Below, piece after piece: positions 1-12,250 of a DNA stretch of 64,000 nt (the first letter of the stretch is position 1; each line of letters begins with the position of its first letter). The DNA is from Ocypus olens (lineage: Eukaryota > Arthropoda > Insecta > Coleoptera > Staphylinidae). Under the pieces are notes generated by a model that saw only the letters and a program-made list of their open reading frames with translations, made no database searches and was not told the origin of the DNA. The position numbers were made by a program, and so were the translations under genes. The DNA is taken from the NCBI GenBank assembly GCA_910593695.2, contig OU343051.1, positions 38,175,966 through 38,239,965 on the forward strand, given 5' to 3'.

Positions 1-3000
1 AAATCATTTTAACAAGTATAACATCATCAGGAAAGACAGAGATAGTGGAAAAAGAGGAGTAGCGATATTAATTAAAAATAACATTAAATACAAAATCAAA
101 GACGATTTTAGAAATATTAACAGCTTAATTGAAATATGTGCAATTGAAATTCGCTGCAAACAGTGTCCACTTACACTGATATCAGTTTATAAGCCTCCGA
201 ATGTTTGAGCTACATCAGATGACTGGGAAGAACTTCTAAGTCAGTTATCAGGTAATGTCCTTATAGGAGTTGATTTCAACGCGCATAATCCTGTATATGG
301 GTCCTCCATATTGAACACTGCTGGGAAAAATTTGCAGGAAGCTATTGATTCCAACAATTATATAATATTAAACGACTCCAGTCGAACTAGAGTAACATAT
401 TCACAAAATTCTCAATTAAAATCTGTAGTGGACTTAACGCTATGCAATGCACAGGTCTCCAGCTTTACCGAGTGGAAAGTACTAGATGATACATTGGGAT
501 CAGATCATTTTCCAATATTAATTACCCTCGAAAATAGCTTGGATAATAAAGTGTTAAACCCAAACACTAAATGGAATTTCAAGAAAGCCGATTGGAAGTT
601 ATATAATACACACATAGCATCTCAAATGGAAGACTGTCCTTCATTTAGCTGTAATCAGGATAGGTATACATTCCTATCAATAATGATGACAAATGCAGCC
701 AACGTCTCGATGCCCATTAAAAAACCGTATTCTTTGAATTCAAGAAAATCACCCATATGGTGGGATGAAGAATGCACCGAGGTAGTTAAGGAGCGTAAAC
801 GGGTACTGCGAAACTATAATGAAAATCCAACGCATGATAACTACATAGAAGTTAGAAAAAAATCTGCAAAAGCAAAACGCTTATTTTAAGTTAAGGCTAA
901 GAACTCGTGCATCAAATTTACCGAAACTTTCAATAAGTCGACCCCTATTAAAACTATATGGAACCAAGTAAAGTGTGTTAATAATAATAAACATAAAAGT
1001 CAGAGGATCCCTTTAGACGAAGAGCTGGTGGAAGAAATACTGAATCTAAATGCTCCTTCTACGGTTATCCCTCAACCTGTTAACCTTACAGACACACCCA
1101 AAACGAATCCCAAACCTAATAATCAATTAGCAAAACCATTTGAGTACTTACCCACTCTTTTTGTGGACATTAAGGGAGCATACGATCACGTCAGCCTTAA
1201 CGTGTTGTATGATAAATTTATTAAACTGGGTTTTCCATCAGTAGTAGCCAACAATATCATTCAATTATATAATGGTCGCGTCATTCACGTTAGAAATTTT
1301 CCAAATATGAAACGGAAAATATATGAAGGGATCCCCCAAGGATCGGTATTGAGTCCTATATTGTTCAACATTTATTGTTATGATATCAAAGAACAGTTTC
1401 AAGGTTACCATATTGTGCAATACGCTGATGATTTTTGTCTATTCTCTAGGGAAAAATCCTACGCAAAGTCTATGGATACACTAGTGATATTGTCCAATAG
1501 CATTAATACATGGCTAAAGAAGCATAACCTCCAACTATCTATCAGTAAGTCTGCCGCAGTAATTTACTCGAGACATAGAACCCCAAAAAATAATACGATT
1601 CTCTTTGATGAAGGTTCAATCCCTGTAAAATATAGCCATAAATACCTCGGTATGATCCTGGACAAAACTTTAACCTGGAGAGAGCATATTAGGTATGTTT
1701 CAATGAAAGGGGAAAAGGGACTTAATATTCTAAAATCTTTAAATAAAGTATGGTGGGGTTCTGATCCAAAGGTTTCATTATTATTTTACACATCTTATAT
1801 CAGGTCGGTGCTCGATTTTGGAAGTATTTTTTATGGTAGCGCAAGTAAGACCTCGCTCACAATAATTGACCGCGTTCAGTACAAGGCGATCAAAATATCA
1901 TTAGGTGCAATGAAATCCTCACCAAACATACCCATCTTAGCAGAAGCTGAAGCAATCCCCCTCCATATAAGACGCCAATACCTGGCAGAAAAATTTGTTA
2001 GTAAACTGAGAACGAAAGATAGGATTCCTCCAAAACTATACAGCTTAAGTATTGATAGCCTATGTAAACCATATTGGGATAAGAAGAATTGTCCACCCTT
2101 GGCAGAAGCTTTCAGATTCACATCATACTTTGCCTCCTATATTAAAAAAGGTAGGATTTATGAAAACCCCTATGAAGCTTACTTAAAAAAATGTTCGTGT
2201 TTGATACCTCCATATGGAGAGCTAATTTCAGAAAATTTAACTATTTTTAAGCAAACTCAAGCCACATTCAGAAATGAAATCGCTGTGTACACCGATGGAT
2301 CAAAAAATCCCACCCAAGCTAGTATCGCTTATTATATTCCAAACTTTAATATCTCCTATGCCGCAATAACCTGCCAATTTGCATCCATTTTTACTTTAGA
2401 GGCCACCGCAATTATTAAATCACTACAATGGTGTTTATTGAATCCGGATAAGCTAACCTCCATCAAAAACATAGTCATCTACTCAGATTCCCTTTCCGTG
2501 ATAAATGCCTTAAAACAGTGTAATTTTAAGAGCCCAGTAATTGCAGATATTAATAAAATATGTAATGAGCTGTCAGAATACTCCTATAAGGTTACCTTTG
2601 TGTGGGTTAAAGCACACTCGGGAATTCTTGGCAATGAGATGGCGGACAAACTTGCAAGATCGGCTAAAGAAAAAGAAGAGTTAAAGATCCCATACACAGA
2701 TTTAATATCCAACTATAAACAGAGAATGATAGTGCAATAGAAAAGATATTATGAAGAATATTCGAAAGAATCACACACCCAGTATTGTACCATCCACCCT
2801 ACTCTACCAAAGGGTATACCATCAAAGAACACTCATAGTAGATTCTTCACTTCGTCAATTACACGCCTTAAATTAGGACATGGATGTTACCGTGCACACC
2901 TTTTTAAAATTGGAGTGGTGGACAACACAGAGTGCGAGTGCGGAGCGGTAATTGAAGATCTAAACCACATCCTTTTCGCATGCGAAAAATATACAAACCA

Positions 3001-3225
3001 GAGGCTAAAACTGATAACCTGGCAAAACTAAATATATTCCCGCCAATAAATATGACTCATTTACTAGCTACAAATAATATAACCATATATGACCATATAG
3101 TTAAATTTCTAATTGAAGCTAAATTAAAAATATAATTAATGACCCAATAAGATAGGTTCCTTTCCTTTATTAAATAGCCTAGAGCTGGCCACATGGACAT
3201 GCATCCCAGGCCAAAAAAAAATATA
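1..3225 (+). mobile_element. Non-LTR retrotransposon (LINE), I-like group with RNase H; 5' part lies outside the window
   Basis: The window opens inside the endonuclease domain, so the 5' end and any ORF1 are not visible. One reading frame runs from base 2 to 3031, followed by a short 3' UTR that ends in an A-rich tract at about 3210-3220. Order is endonuclease, reverse transcriptase, RNase H, then a C-terminal Cys/His knuckle. RNase H on a LINE points to the I/LOA/R1/ingi side of the tree; the exact clade is not resolved here. Confidence 0.85.
2..3031 (+). pseudogene. LINE ORF2 polyprotein (endonuclease-RT-RNase H), three in-frame stops
   Basis: All pieces share one frame. Stops are TGA at 206-208, TAA at 887-889 and TAG at 2738-2740; no frameshift is seen over 3 kb. 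Endonuclease marks are the GVAILIKNN block, VDFNAHN near 270-290 and GSDHFPIL near 500. RT marks are FVDIKGAYDHV (about 1163), GIPQGSVLSPILFN (about 1330) and QYADDFCLF (about 1420). RNase H shows YTDGSK, then an E in FTLEATA, YSDSLS and HSGILGNEMADKLA (2288-2660). CECGAVIEDLNHILFACEKY (2936-2995) is the usual C-terminal knuckle. The RT fingers (the SPGxDG, YRPIS and QxGF blocks) are absent: the sequence passes from a proline-rich linker straight to the motif A block near 1145, so an in-frame internal deletion is inferred. Not functional. Confidence 0.85.
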
Positions 3226-3689
3226 TATTTTCAATCGATGTAGGTCATTTGAATAATTCTACAATTACCCATTTTTCTGCTAGAGGTCGTGGAAAATAAA
3301 GTATAGTGCAAAAAATTTGAGAAAAACGCTAAAATGCATATACAGTCACGATTTTACGCACTCTGGCGAGCAATGGACGTATTATTGGAAAAGTCGAAAG
3401 ATCTATATCGATCGAAAATTTTCCGCTCTACAACTTTGGTCGCTTATATATTTCCTGAAAATGCATAGTTTTGGCTGAAACTCCAAAAATGAGCAGGTAA
3501 CAAAAGAAAAATGTTTTTATGGATAAATCTCAAGAGTCCTTAATATTTTATTATACAAATTGTACATCATTGGAAAGCTTATTAAAAATTCCATGCATTG
3601 CAGGCAAGATATATAGGTTGTTCCATTTGAAAAAAAAAGTTATCCAATATTTTGCGAATGTTGACACCCTGTATAGCAGTATGAACAAA
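3226..3689. other. Intergenic, no gene seen
   Basis: AT-rich sequence after the LINE. It contains a weak relative of the repeat starting near 3690: a GTTCCATTT-like start near 3620 and CACCCTGTAT near 3667. A short open frame at 3519-3755 has no recognisable domain and is not called. Confidence 0.5.
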
Positions 3690-4096
3690 AAAGAACCAAA
3701 GCCGATTTGTATTATTCTTCATGATGTGAAAAATTCTTTAGTGTATAGAAAATGACGCTAGCTTTGCTAGTAGTGCTTCTGCAATTTTTTCAATGTGTCC
3801 TTGTTTTTGCCACAAATTTGCCCATAACTAACCAATCGTCCATAATAGACCCATACTATCTTATACTATTTTTATCAGCTTCTTAAGAGGGTTTAAAATA
3901 AAGTATAAAATATAGGGTGTTCTATTTAAAAAAACATAACTTTGTTCTGTTATGTATATTGGGACACCCTGTACAAAAACATACATATTTTTAAAATATG
4001 TAGAATAAGTGTGGGTACCAGTTCAAGAAAACTAGAAGTCGATGTCTCAAATAACAAATAAGTTATCGGGCTTTTACAGATTCCAGGATCACCTGG
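3690..4096 (+). repeat. Interspersed repeat family A, copy 1
   Basis: About 400 bp shared with 19975-20320 (inverted) and 39965-40203 (direct). Landmarks are GGGTGTTCTATTTAAAAAAA near 3913, GGGACACCCTGTAC near 3960, GGGTACCAGTTCAAGAAAAC near 4013 and CACCTGGTATA at the end. No coding capacity is visible. The repeated ACCCTGTAT-like ends could be mariner-type termini, but no transposase belongs to it here. Confidence 0.7.
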
Positions 4097-4346
4097 TATA
4101 TATTTTTTTAAATTACATGCTATATATTTTATTGCATATCTGGGTACCTTTTATGGTTGCCTACATAGTCTTATGATTTTATTATAAGATTATATTATTA
4201 TATTAGAAATGGATTCAGTAATATCAGCAGAAAAATATAAAAACTAAAAAAAATAAGTTTTCCGCCATTTGTTTAAAAATTAATAAAAAATAAAAATAGT
4301 GCCTTGTTAATAAAATTATACAAGGTACTTATTAAATAAGAAAAAA
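4090..4346 (+). repeat. Left arm of a degenerate inverted repeat (partner 6033-6250)
   Basis: Shares, in inverse orientation with 6033-6250, the landmarks ATTACATGCTATATATTTTA, GGTACCTTTTATGGTTGC and ACAAGGTACTTATTAA. The arms enclose a mariner transposase fossil and a piggyBac-type MITE, so this may be the terminal repeat of an old DNA transposon. Confidence 0.55.
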
Positions 4347-4416
4347 AGTGCCTGCAAAACTTATTAGAGAGGTTTGTACAAACTGGAAATGTAAACTATA
4401 CAAAACCAAGTAAGTA

Positions 4417-4870
4417 ATGGGCCAGTTCGAACTGAAGAAAATTGGCTGTGCTATTATCTGTTTTAGTCAACAAGCAGTTGCTTCTGCCGGGGATATAGGC
4501 GAAAGAACCGTTCAACGAATTTTAAAGGATAACCGTTTCCATGCCTATCATGTCCAGTTTCATCTGTGGCGTCGCCTGGAGCATGGAATCAAATTGTGAT
4601 TTGTATATATCTAAATAAATCCAGATCGCAATATAAACAACACATCAATAACTTTTTGAACAAGATTTTGATCAACGCGTATTTTGCAACTGGACGCAAA
4701 CTAAAATTAAGATAAATTTTGGTTTTTTTGATAAGGTGTTGTTTTCTCATGAGGCCACTTTTCATAAAAATGGATTTGTGAATTATGGGGGGAATTATTG
4801 GTGAACATATTATTGGCCCTCACTTTTTTAACGGACATTTGAATGGCTTATCTCGATTGCACTCCATGAC
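4417..4870 (+). pseudogene. Mariner-like transposase fossil
   Basis: The first part reads GDIGERTVQRILKDNRFHAY, the usual second helix-turn-helix of this transposase group. After frame changes near 4600-4680 come FDQRVFCNW, then VLFSHEATFHKNGFVN (about 4735-4785) and IIGPHFFNGHLNG (about 4808-4850). The first catalytic Asp of LFSDEATFH is His here. The N-terminus and C-terminal third are missing. An inactive remnant of a Tc1/mariner element. Confidence 0.7.
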
Positions 4871-5274
4871 AAAATATAATTCTCGAATATATAGAGCTTA
4901 AGCTAACAATGCTTTAAACTTTTACATTATTAAAGTCAAAATAGTCTCTTGTCACTTTGTTAAATTTTAATGTCAATAAATTATTTTCCAAAGCCGCCTT
5001 CGATTTTTATTCAATAAAATGGTTATTGGAATAGTTGATAAAACGAGTTTTATGCAAATAACTTGTAATACGTTAGGAATTGCGGTAGGGTTGTAATTAG
5101 GAAAAATGTTTGTTTTTTTAATTCTGCATGGACATAACAATATATAGGGGGTCCGATTCAAAATTGGAAAAATAAAGTGCTTTAAAGTTTGGAAAGTTTG
5201 ACGCTAAATTTTAGACACCCTGTATAATTAATATCAATCAAACTTGGTTAACGGCATTATAAGATCTTATTTAA

Positions 5275-6032
5275 TCCTGGAGCACTCGTGCTATGAGCGT
5301 TTCCCTCACACTTACGCTAAAATAGTTATACTTTTAGACTGGGTTGAGATTTAGGAACAGGGCGCCCTCTAGCTGAGTTTATATATCACTTCTACTTATA
5401 AATGCAACTTGAGCAACAATTTGACGTCTCCGGCAATTTCTAGAGATAACTTGTCCATCACTTGTAGACCTCGTGAGCATTTCTCTCACGGCGCGAGTTC
5501 TCGCATTGGTGTTTTGTTGTGCCTATTGAACGTTTTTCTCAATACGCAAGGTACAGGGTTGACATGATTTTTTGTTGTTTTTTTATGTGAGCATTTATTA
5601 GTATTTAGTCGTGTACTAAATGTTTTATATCAACAAAATGGCATATTTTATATTTTTAATATAATGGAAATGGTTAAAACTAAAAAAAAATGACGAATTA
5701 GCCAGACAACAATTTAGAGGATTAAATCAACAACTAACATGAATGGCACCTCAACCCACCCTTGACCATTAACTAGAAAATTTGGAAGAATTTTTTTGCA
5801 ATTTATTTTTAATGTAGGTACTACAATTTATTATGTTTGTTTTATTACCAAATATTGTATATTTTAAATTCCCATAAGCAACTAATTTGTCTGAAAAATA
5901 GTCAATATTGGTTTAAACCTGAAAAATACTGGTTTGATTTACATCCTGAGCTTTGATAAGGAAAAATATGAAGCGTGAGGGAAATGCTCACCGCGAATGC
6001 TCGCGTTCCACTGTATGACGCGAGCTGCAGGG
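5275..6032. mobile_element. piggyBac-type MITE with TTAA duplications
   Basis: TTAA at 5271-5274 and 6033-6036 flanks a 758-bp segment with inverted ends: TCCTGGAGC on the left and, read in reverse, CCCTGCAGC on the right. Subterminal blocks with GAGCGTTTCCCTCAC (left) and its inverse near 5975-5990 (right) extend the symmetry. No transposase is encoded. TTAA targeting and CCY-type ends fit the piggyBac superfamily. It sits at the start of the right arm of the inverted repeat 4090/6250. Confidence 0.7.
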
Positions 6033-6250
6033 TTAATAAGTACCTTGTATGATTTGATTAACGAGGCACTATTTTTATTTTGTATTTATTTTTTAAACCA
6101 ATAGTGCAAAACTGTTTTTTTATAGTTTTTTTTTTGCTGATATCACTAAATCGATTTTAATAAAATTATAGGAGTATGTAAGCAACCATAAAAGATACCC
6201 AAATAAGCAATAAAATATATAGCATGTAATTTAAAAAAAATATATTATCA
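6033..6250 (-). repeat. Right arm of a degenerate inverted repeat (partner 4090-4346)
   Basis: Read on the minus strand it repeats the left arm, ending in TACATGCTATATATTTTATT. The piggyBac MITE landed at its TTAATAAGTACC edge. Confidence 0.55.
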
Positions 6251-7013
6251 TGACGTCACACTTTTTTGGGATCGAAAATATTTTTCTGAAAGTCTGCAGA
6301 ATATCAAAATCCTAACTTATTTAGTAACTGAGTTATAGAAGACGGGAGTTGAGATACAGGACCCTGTATAATACAAGTCGGTCGCGCGTTTTCCTAAACC
6401 AACTAATTCACATCAACGAACGTTCCTTTTCAATAAAGTTTTAGATTCAACAAAAATTAAAACTCGAATAAAAAAAATCGGGGTAATTTTCCAGTTACTC
6501 ATACTAAACAATACGCATGCGCGAAAATCATGCGGACGGTATGGTATGTTGTCAGATCTCCTTATTTGAATCTGGGTATTTTCATTTATAATAATTTGCA
6601 ACTATTGGTGCTTATACTGTATGCAAGTTAATGGTTGCAAATGGTAGGTGCTTATGCTTAGGTTAGGGTTAGTTTAAGTCCCCCCCCTCCCTTTAGACCA
6701 ACTGGTAGTTTAACCCCCAGTAGTTTAATTATTTTTTATTTTATTTTACGTCAGTTGTAGTGAGACAAGAAATCCGGCAATGTCGCAAATATTGGTATGA
6801 AGTTGTTGCGTTTACTTCAGTCCATTCATTAGTATCAGTAACTGGAAGATTACCAAAATCGGATATAAATGTTCAATTGTCGAAAACAGTTTAAACTTTT
6901 CGTTTGGATTATGAAAATATAAAATTTTTAGAGCGATTTACGAATTTTTTAATATTTGCCCATTTTTTTCTTTTTCACGAGATTTGCTGAATGCGTAATT
7001 TTGACGTCTTTTA
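6251..7013. other. Intergenic, no gene seen
   Basis: AT-rich with a C homopolymer near 6681. A block at about 6895-6945 resembles 14325-14375, so the mariner nest may have landed beside a local repeat. No ORF with recognisable content. Confidence 0.5.
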
Positions 7014-7122
7014 AAGGGTGTCTCAAAATGACCCGACATTTTAAATTGCGCGCCATCTTTTTTTGTGGCGAACAAAGTACTAATCTTTGACAATTGGCAT
7101 CAGGAAGTATTGACGTTTAGTC

Positions 7123-7287
7123 ATGAATAATTACACTCGAGCAACGCCTAGAAATTGTGAAAATTTATTACAGAAATTTTTTTATAACGCACCATCTCGC
7201 AACAGTGTGATGCATTTAATAAAAAAATTGGAGGTTAGTGTTCAATTCTAACCGCCGTCCTCTTACCGGTCGGTCGATTGAAAACAT
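7123..7287 (+). pseudogene. Mariner transposase, N-terminal fragment
   Basis: Reads LEQRLEIVKIYYRN and, after a one-base frame change, FYNAPSRNSVMHLIKKLE, the first helix-turn-helix of an insect mariner transposase. It stops at GATTGAAAACAT, the point where the next element entered. The protein resumes at 13100. Confidence 0.75.
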
Positions 7288-7972
7288 GGAATAACAGGAA
7301 GCGACAAGACATGTTGATAAATTGGAATCGATAAGCGCCATCTGTGAATAGCGGCGTGAACTAACACCAACACATGCACAGAACCGATACGTGTGTGTTT
7401 GTGTGTGTGTGTATATTAGAGTGGTTTTAGCATATATGGTGGGGTTTCGAAGTATGTGAAAATCAACGGGACAACCCGGAAACTTGTTCGTATAGATAAA
7501 AAACTAATAACTGTAAATTTTGAGCCATATCGAACATTGCGTGACCGGGCCCTAGCCCTCTAAAATTTGAAAAAGTCGGTTTTTTTATATCTTTTTTATT
7601 TTGGTCCCCCCTAAAATTAAACAGTCCACCCTAATGGTGAAATTATATATTGTGTCGACAGAGGAGGTTAATATGAATCCGAAATGAATTTATTTGTTGA
7701 AATCGGACTAAAATTAATGGAGTTATGATTTTTTAGTTACATCATACATGTATTTATTGATATTTCGTGTTTTTTAGATATTACCAATTAATGCATTTTT
7801 ATTAAAATCTCTTGTGATACTCTTCAAAGTTTAATAATAAAAACTTCTTGTGTTCCTTGCCATTGGTTAATAGAGTATTACATTCTTCGATTAATTTGAC
7901 TTTTCATTCTAAAATGTCATTCACAACACGAATTTTGTAAAGAATCTCACTGCCGGCAATATAATCCTGACA

Positions 7973-8206
7973 TTAGGGCCAAATTTTGGTTTCAAATTTC
8001 ATAGCCCGCAATGATGAATAATATGTAATAATAATTAAATCGTTTACATTGTGACCTAATCCTCCAGCGACGGTAATCAGAAGATGAACGGCATTTAAAT
8101 CACTTATTTTACACTTGTCTAAAGCAGATGAGATTATTTTATTGACAAATGCAATTTTTCCTCTTTGTGGGCAGTGGCAGCTCGTCATATAGAGCCAAGG
8201 AGCCAT
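7973..8206 (-). pseudogene. Possible protein relic of the 5.2-kb transposon
   Basis: A short minus-strand frame contains SALDKCKISDLNAVHLLI followed by a GLGHNVNDLII stretch. From memory this resembles the N-terminal block of multicopy uncharacterised arthropod proteins that look transposon-borne; that match is not verified. Only about 240 bp separate its 3' side from the left terminal repeat, so the rest of any gene is deleted. No catalytic motif is present. Confidence 0.35.
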
Positions 8207-8790
8207 GGCACTACGTCTAGTTTTGATTCGGCAAAAAATTTTAATTAATTCTTAAAATTATTTTTCAATGTTGATGAGGTTACGTGTTACAGATTTAGTG
8301 CATGTCTTGGACAAAATGTAAACGCACGATAAATCGAAAGTACACATACATGTTTTCAGCTTGTTTGAAATTATGAACCTTTACTTTACAACTCAAACTA
8401 ATATTGGACTATGAAGATTAATCGTACTTTCTTTCTTCGAAAAAATTATATTATGTATTGTAAAAGTACCATCAATACGAGCCGCTACTGAGAGTAATAC
8501 GAACCAAGTAAATTGATTTATTTGAATTATTCAAAATGTATCTACCAAATCTAAAGTTGTCGAAACTGCCGGCACAAAAGGTGAAACAATAAGGTGATCC
8601 CAACAAAGTTAACAGTTTTATTTGAATTCTTTTCCAAATTAGTTTCACTTTTTTTTGGACCACTAAAGCAAAAATAAAATAAAATATTTTCCTATTAAAA
8701 AAAAATTGGAAAATTATTTTGAACAATAGAGTGATTTTTAAGACTAATTTAAACCATTCTCTTACTAGAATATTCTGCATTTTTCATTAT

Positions 8791-9786
8791 ATATATATAT
8801 AAATCATCTTTATTAAAGAATTCATACATTTAGTATATGATATAAACAAATCTTGCTTAACTATAATAATTAAATGTGTAAAGATTCTTTATTGGCTATC
8901 GACCCGGGGTCTTTCAGCCTGAATTCGTTTTAGTTGGTTATGCCTTTAGTTACGATTATGGATGGTTATGAAATGTGAGTATGAATTCATAAATGGTTTT
9001 ATCGGGATAGTTTGATTTGGGTGCCTGATTAGGATTGCGAATAATGCAAAGATGTTTAAAGATGTCTAGGATATGGGAGTTGGAGGCGAATTTCTCGGAA
9101 AGGAAGGTCAAACGAGATTCGATTGGGATTATTTGGGTTTTTTGGTAAAGCAGAAGATTTGAGGGATTATGTAAAGGATTGTTAGGATGCCTTATTTTGG
9201 TAAGCGTTCTCAGTGCCGATCTTTCAGCAACTTGCATATTTTTTAGGACTTGTGGACGGGAATTGTGGAAGAGGATCGCTGCATAATCGAGTAGGGGTCG
9301 GCAAATCATTGCATAGATGTGAACGGCAGTTTTTGTTGTTATGCCATCGTTGCGATAAGTTAGCGACCTGAAGTGTCGAGCCCTACCTTTGATTTTGCCT
9401 TTGAGATTATGGGTGTGCGTTTTAAAAGATAGCTTTGTATCGAACGTTACTCCCAAATATTTGCAGGTGAGGGAGGGGGTAATGGGATTGTTATTTATGT
9501 GAACACTGTAAGGAGAATTGTACACACGATGGAAGGGCAACAATAGATTAGATTTATTTGGGTTGATTTCAATTCTCCATTTTACAAACCATAATTGAAT
9601 TTGATCAATTAACTTCTGAAGGGCGTTAACTGCTGCTTTTGTTGTAGGTGCATGCGCTATTAGTGCAGTGTCATCCGCAAATAGAAGCGAATAGGCTTTG
9701 GGATTAAAGTAGTTAGGATTATTATGGTATATGTCGTGAACGAATAAATTATAAAGAAGCGGGGATATAGGTGAGCCCTGGGGGAC
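8791..9786 (-). mobile_element. 5'-truncated LINE with 13-bp target duplication
   Basis: CATTTTTCATTAT at 8778-8790 and 9787-9799 brackets the insert. On the minus strand it begins in the RT motif B block (VPQGSP), carries the rest of RT and ends with AATAAAGATGATTT and a short TA tail. The 5' truncation, directional tail and long duplication are those of target-primed retroposition. A relative survives at about 19130-19230. Confidence 0.85.
8956..9786 (-). pseudogene. LINE reverse transcriptase, C-terminal part (Jockey-like)
   Basis: Open for 277 codons with no internal stop. Key marks are GSPISPLLYNLFVHDI, LLFADDTALIAHA (catalytic ADD), INPNKSNLLLPF and CKYLGVTFDTKLSFKTH, followed by the thumb and tail region with RSALRTLTKIRHP. 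The apparent start ATG at 9787-9789 is formed partly by flanking DNA, so it is a junction artefact and not a true start. The palm A block, fingers and endonuclease are missing. Confidence 0.85.
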
Positions 9787-9799
9787 CATTTTTCATTAT

Positions 9800-11480
9800 T
9801 AAGACGGTATTTTCTATTTTCTATTTTGTCTAAATTTTCTTCATTATGACCTAAATTTTAGATTTCATTGTTTAAATCTTCGACTATTTGGTCCGCATTT
9901 TTTATGTTTCCCGACGAATTTTTAGTTTATTTTTGACCTATATTTTCGAAATTTTTGGTCAAAATATTTCAACTTTTGGCCTAAATATCCTTTATTTTGA
10001 CCTAAATTTGCGACATCATTGTTTAAATTTTCGACTTTTTGGCCCACATTTTTAATTTCCCCGCCGAAATTTATGACATAAATTTTCTATTTAATTGTTA
10101 AAATTTTCTTTTTTTTTGTCCGTATTTTTGATTTTTCGAGCCGAATTTTTATTTATTCGAGTTTTGACCTTTATTTTAGATTTTTTTGTCTAAATTTTTG
10201 ATCTTTTGCACCAAATATTCTTTATTTTGACATAAATTTTCGATTTAATTGTTAAAAAATTATGATTTTTTGGTCGGCATTTTTTATTTTTCAGACCAAA
10301 TTTTTAATTCTAGTTCCAAATTTTTTATTTGATTTTGGTTAAAATATCTATAACCTGAATAATTGATTTATATGAGAGATTTTTTTAATTTTTTTGTCAT
10401 AACTACAGATTTTTATTATTATTTTTAATCTTTTGGCCTAAATTTTTCTTTATTTTGACCTAACTTTTCGATTTTATTGTTAAAATTTTCGATTTTTTGG
10501 CCCCCATTTTTGATTTTTCGTTTAGTCTGCATTTATTATCTTTAGGGCCGAGTTTTCAATGTTTTGTCCAAATTTTCGACTTTCTGGCCAACATTGTGGA
10601 TTTTTTTTTAATCTTTTGCCCTAAGTTTTTCTTTATTTTTTGTTTATTTGTCTGTTAAAATTTTTCTTTCCTTGGTCCACTATTTTTATTTTAAGGTCGG
10701 AATTTTAGATTTTTGGTCTCAATTCTTTATCGTATATTTTTTATCCTATATTTTAAATTTTTTAACTTGAATTATTGATTTTATTTCGTGATTTTTTTTT
10801 ATTTTTTGCTATTATTTTCGAATTTCTGGTCAGAAACTTATATTTGGCGGCTGAAAGTGGCAAATTATTTTGCTTCTACCTAAGTTTTCGATTTTTTGTC
10901 TGCGTTTTTCATTTTTAGATCAGGATTCTTGATTCTTTTGCCCAAATTTTAGATTTCTAATTTTCGATTTTTTCTTATTTTTTTTATTTTAACCAAAATA
11001 TTCGATTGGTTTGAAGAATTTTCGATTTTTTTTATTCTGCAATTTTTAACTTTATGCTCGTTTTCGATGTTTCGTCCAAATTTTCACCATTTTAGGCCAA
11101 TATTTTGTATTTTCGATTATTTTGGTTTCAATTTTTCGTCTTTTGGTCGAAATTTTATTTATTTTCGATTCATTTGTTAAAAAATTTGATATTTTGGTCT
11201 ACCACTTTGATTTTTGGCTACTAATTTTAGATTTTTGTTCTTAATTTTTTATTTTTGTCCCATATTTTAGATTTTCTCAACTTGAATGATTGATTTTATT
11301 GTGCGAATTTTTAAAAAAATTTATATTTGCTATTATTTTCGAATTTTTCGTTGAACTTATGTTAAGCTTAAAAGAGTTATTTTTGGGGCTGAAAATGGTA
11401 AATTATTTTTCTTTTTCTTGTATTTTTAATTTTTTGGTCTGCATTTTTATTTTTAAACCAGGTTTTTTTGATTTGGCCAA
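9800..11480. repeat. T-rich degenerate tandem repeat inside the 5.2-kb transposon
   Basis: About 1.7 kb with extreme strand asymmetry (T on plus). Variants of ATTTTCGATTTTTTGGTC and TTGGCCTAAATTTTCGA recur many times without fixed spacing. The small frames that cross it are phenylalanine/leucine-rich by composition and are not genes. Confidence 0.7.
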
Positions 11481-12250
11481 TATTTTAGATCTCTATAACC
11501 ATTTTCGCTTGAATCGCTGGCTTCTTGTTTCCATTGAGACAGAAGTGGACGAGACTGCCATTTCTTGATCAGATTTTCTCTTCCTTCTCTACTTCTAACC
11601 GCTTCAAACGCACTTTCCACTTGCACCGCGAAACTTTTAATGCCATTGATTGATCCTGATCTTCCATTCTCTCTCTGCATTAATAGAAATGGGTTGTCTT
11701 CTTTAATTGTTATTGTTTGCAATGCTTTTTCAGAAGCAAAATAGAACAAATCATTGAAACTTTTAACAAATTATTTTTCTTTATTTATATGTGCTGCAGT
11801 ATCTCGAGAAGAGTGCTTATTATCGATGAGTATTTGATCAACAGACCATTTCTTCCATAACTAGTACTCGTTGATTGGAGAAAAACAAAGATAACACTTG
11901 CTTTCTAGATGGTAGTTTTGAGCAAAGTATTTGGCTATGCGGTATTCCGATCAAATAAATTGCATCTTCAAATATGGTTCTTCCACTCATTTTGAAAACA
12001 ACTTTATAATATCGTTACAAAATGCCGCCGAACACATAAACCAGATTAATCTGCGTCACAGACCGCAAGAAAATTACTCCATTAGGCACATAAGGGCACG
12101 CAGGGATCCTCTCTTGCGAGCTGTGGCGCAGATTAAAACCTCCGCATCAAACTAATATTACCAAATGTTAAAAGATAAAAATAGGATGGGGTTGCCAATT
12201 GAAGTGAAGCGTCTGGTTCACTAAGTCATGGCTATCTTGTAATGTAATTT
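11481..12250. other. Right interior of the 5.2-kb transposon, uncertain coding relics
   Basis: Composition becomes less T-rich. A minus-strand frame at 11453-11749 (98 codons, with QRENGRSGSINGIKSF) and a plus-strand frame at 11931-12155 (74 codons, with NLRHRPQENYSIRHIRARR) look less random than the neighbouring tract. I recognise neither, and neither has a visible domain. Confidence 0.3.

Noticed and set aside
6650..6680. TTAGG telomere-like words (CTTAGGTTAGGGTTAG)
   Set aside because: Only two or three imperfect units; not an array.
9787..9789. ATG as the start of the LINE ORF at 8956-9789
   Set aside because: The ATG straddles the insertion junction and comes partly from the target duplication; the true protein is 5'-truncated.
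11290..11568. Hydrophobic ORF resembling a membrane protein
   Set aside because: Phe/Leu-rich only because the T-rich repeat is translated; no other support.
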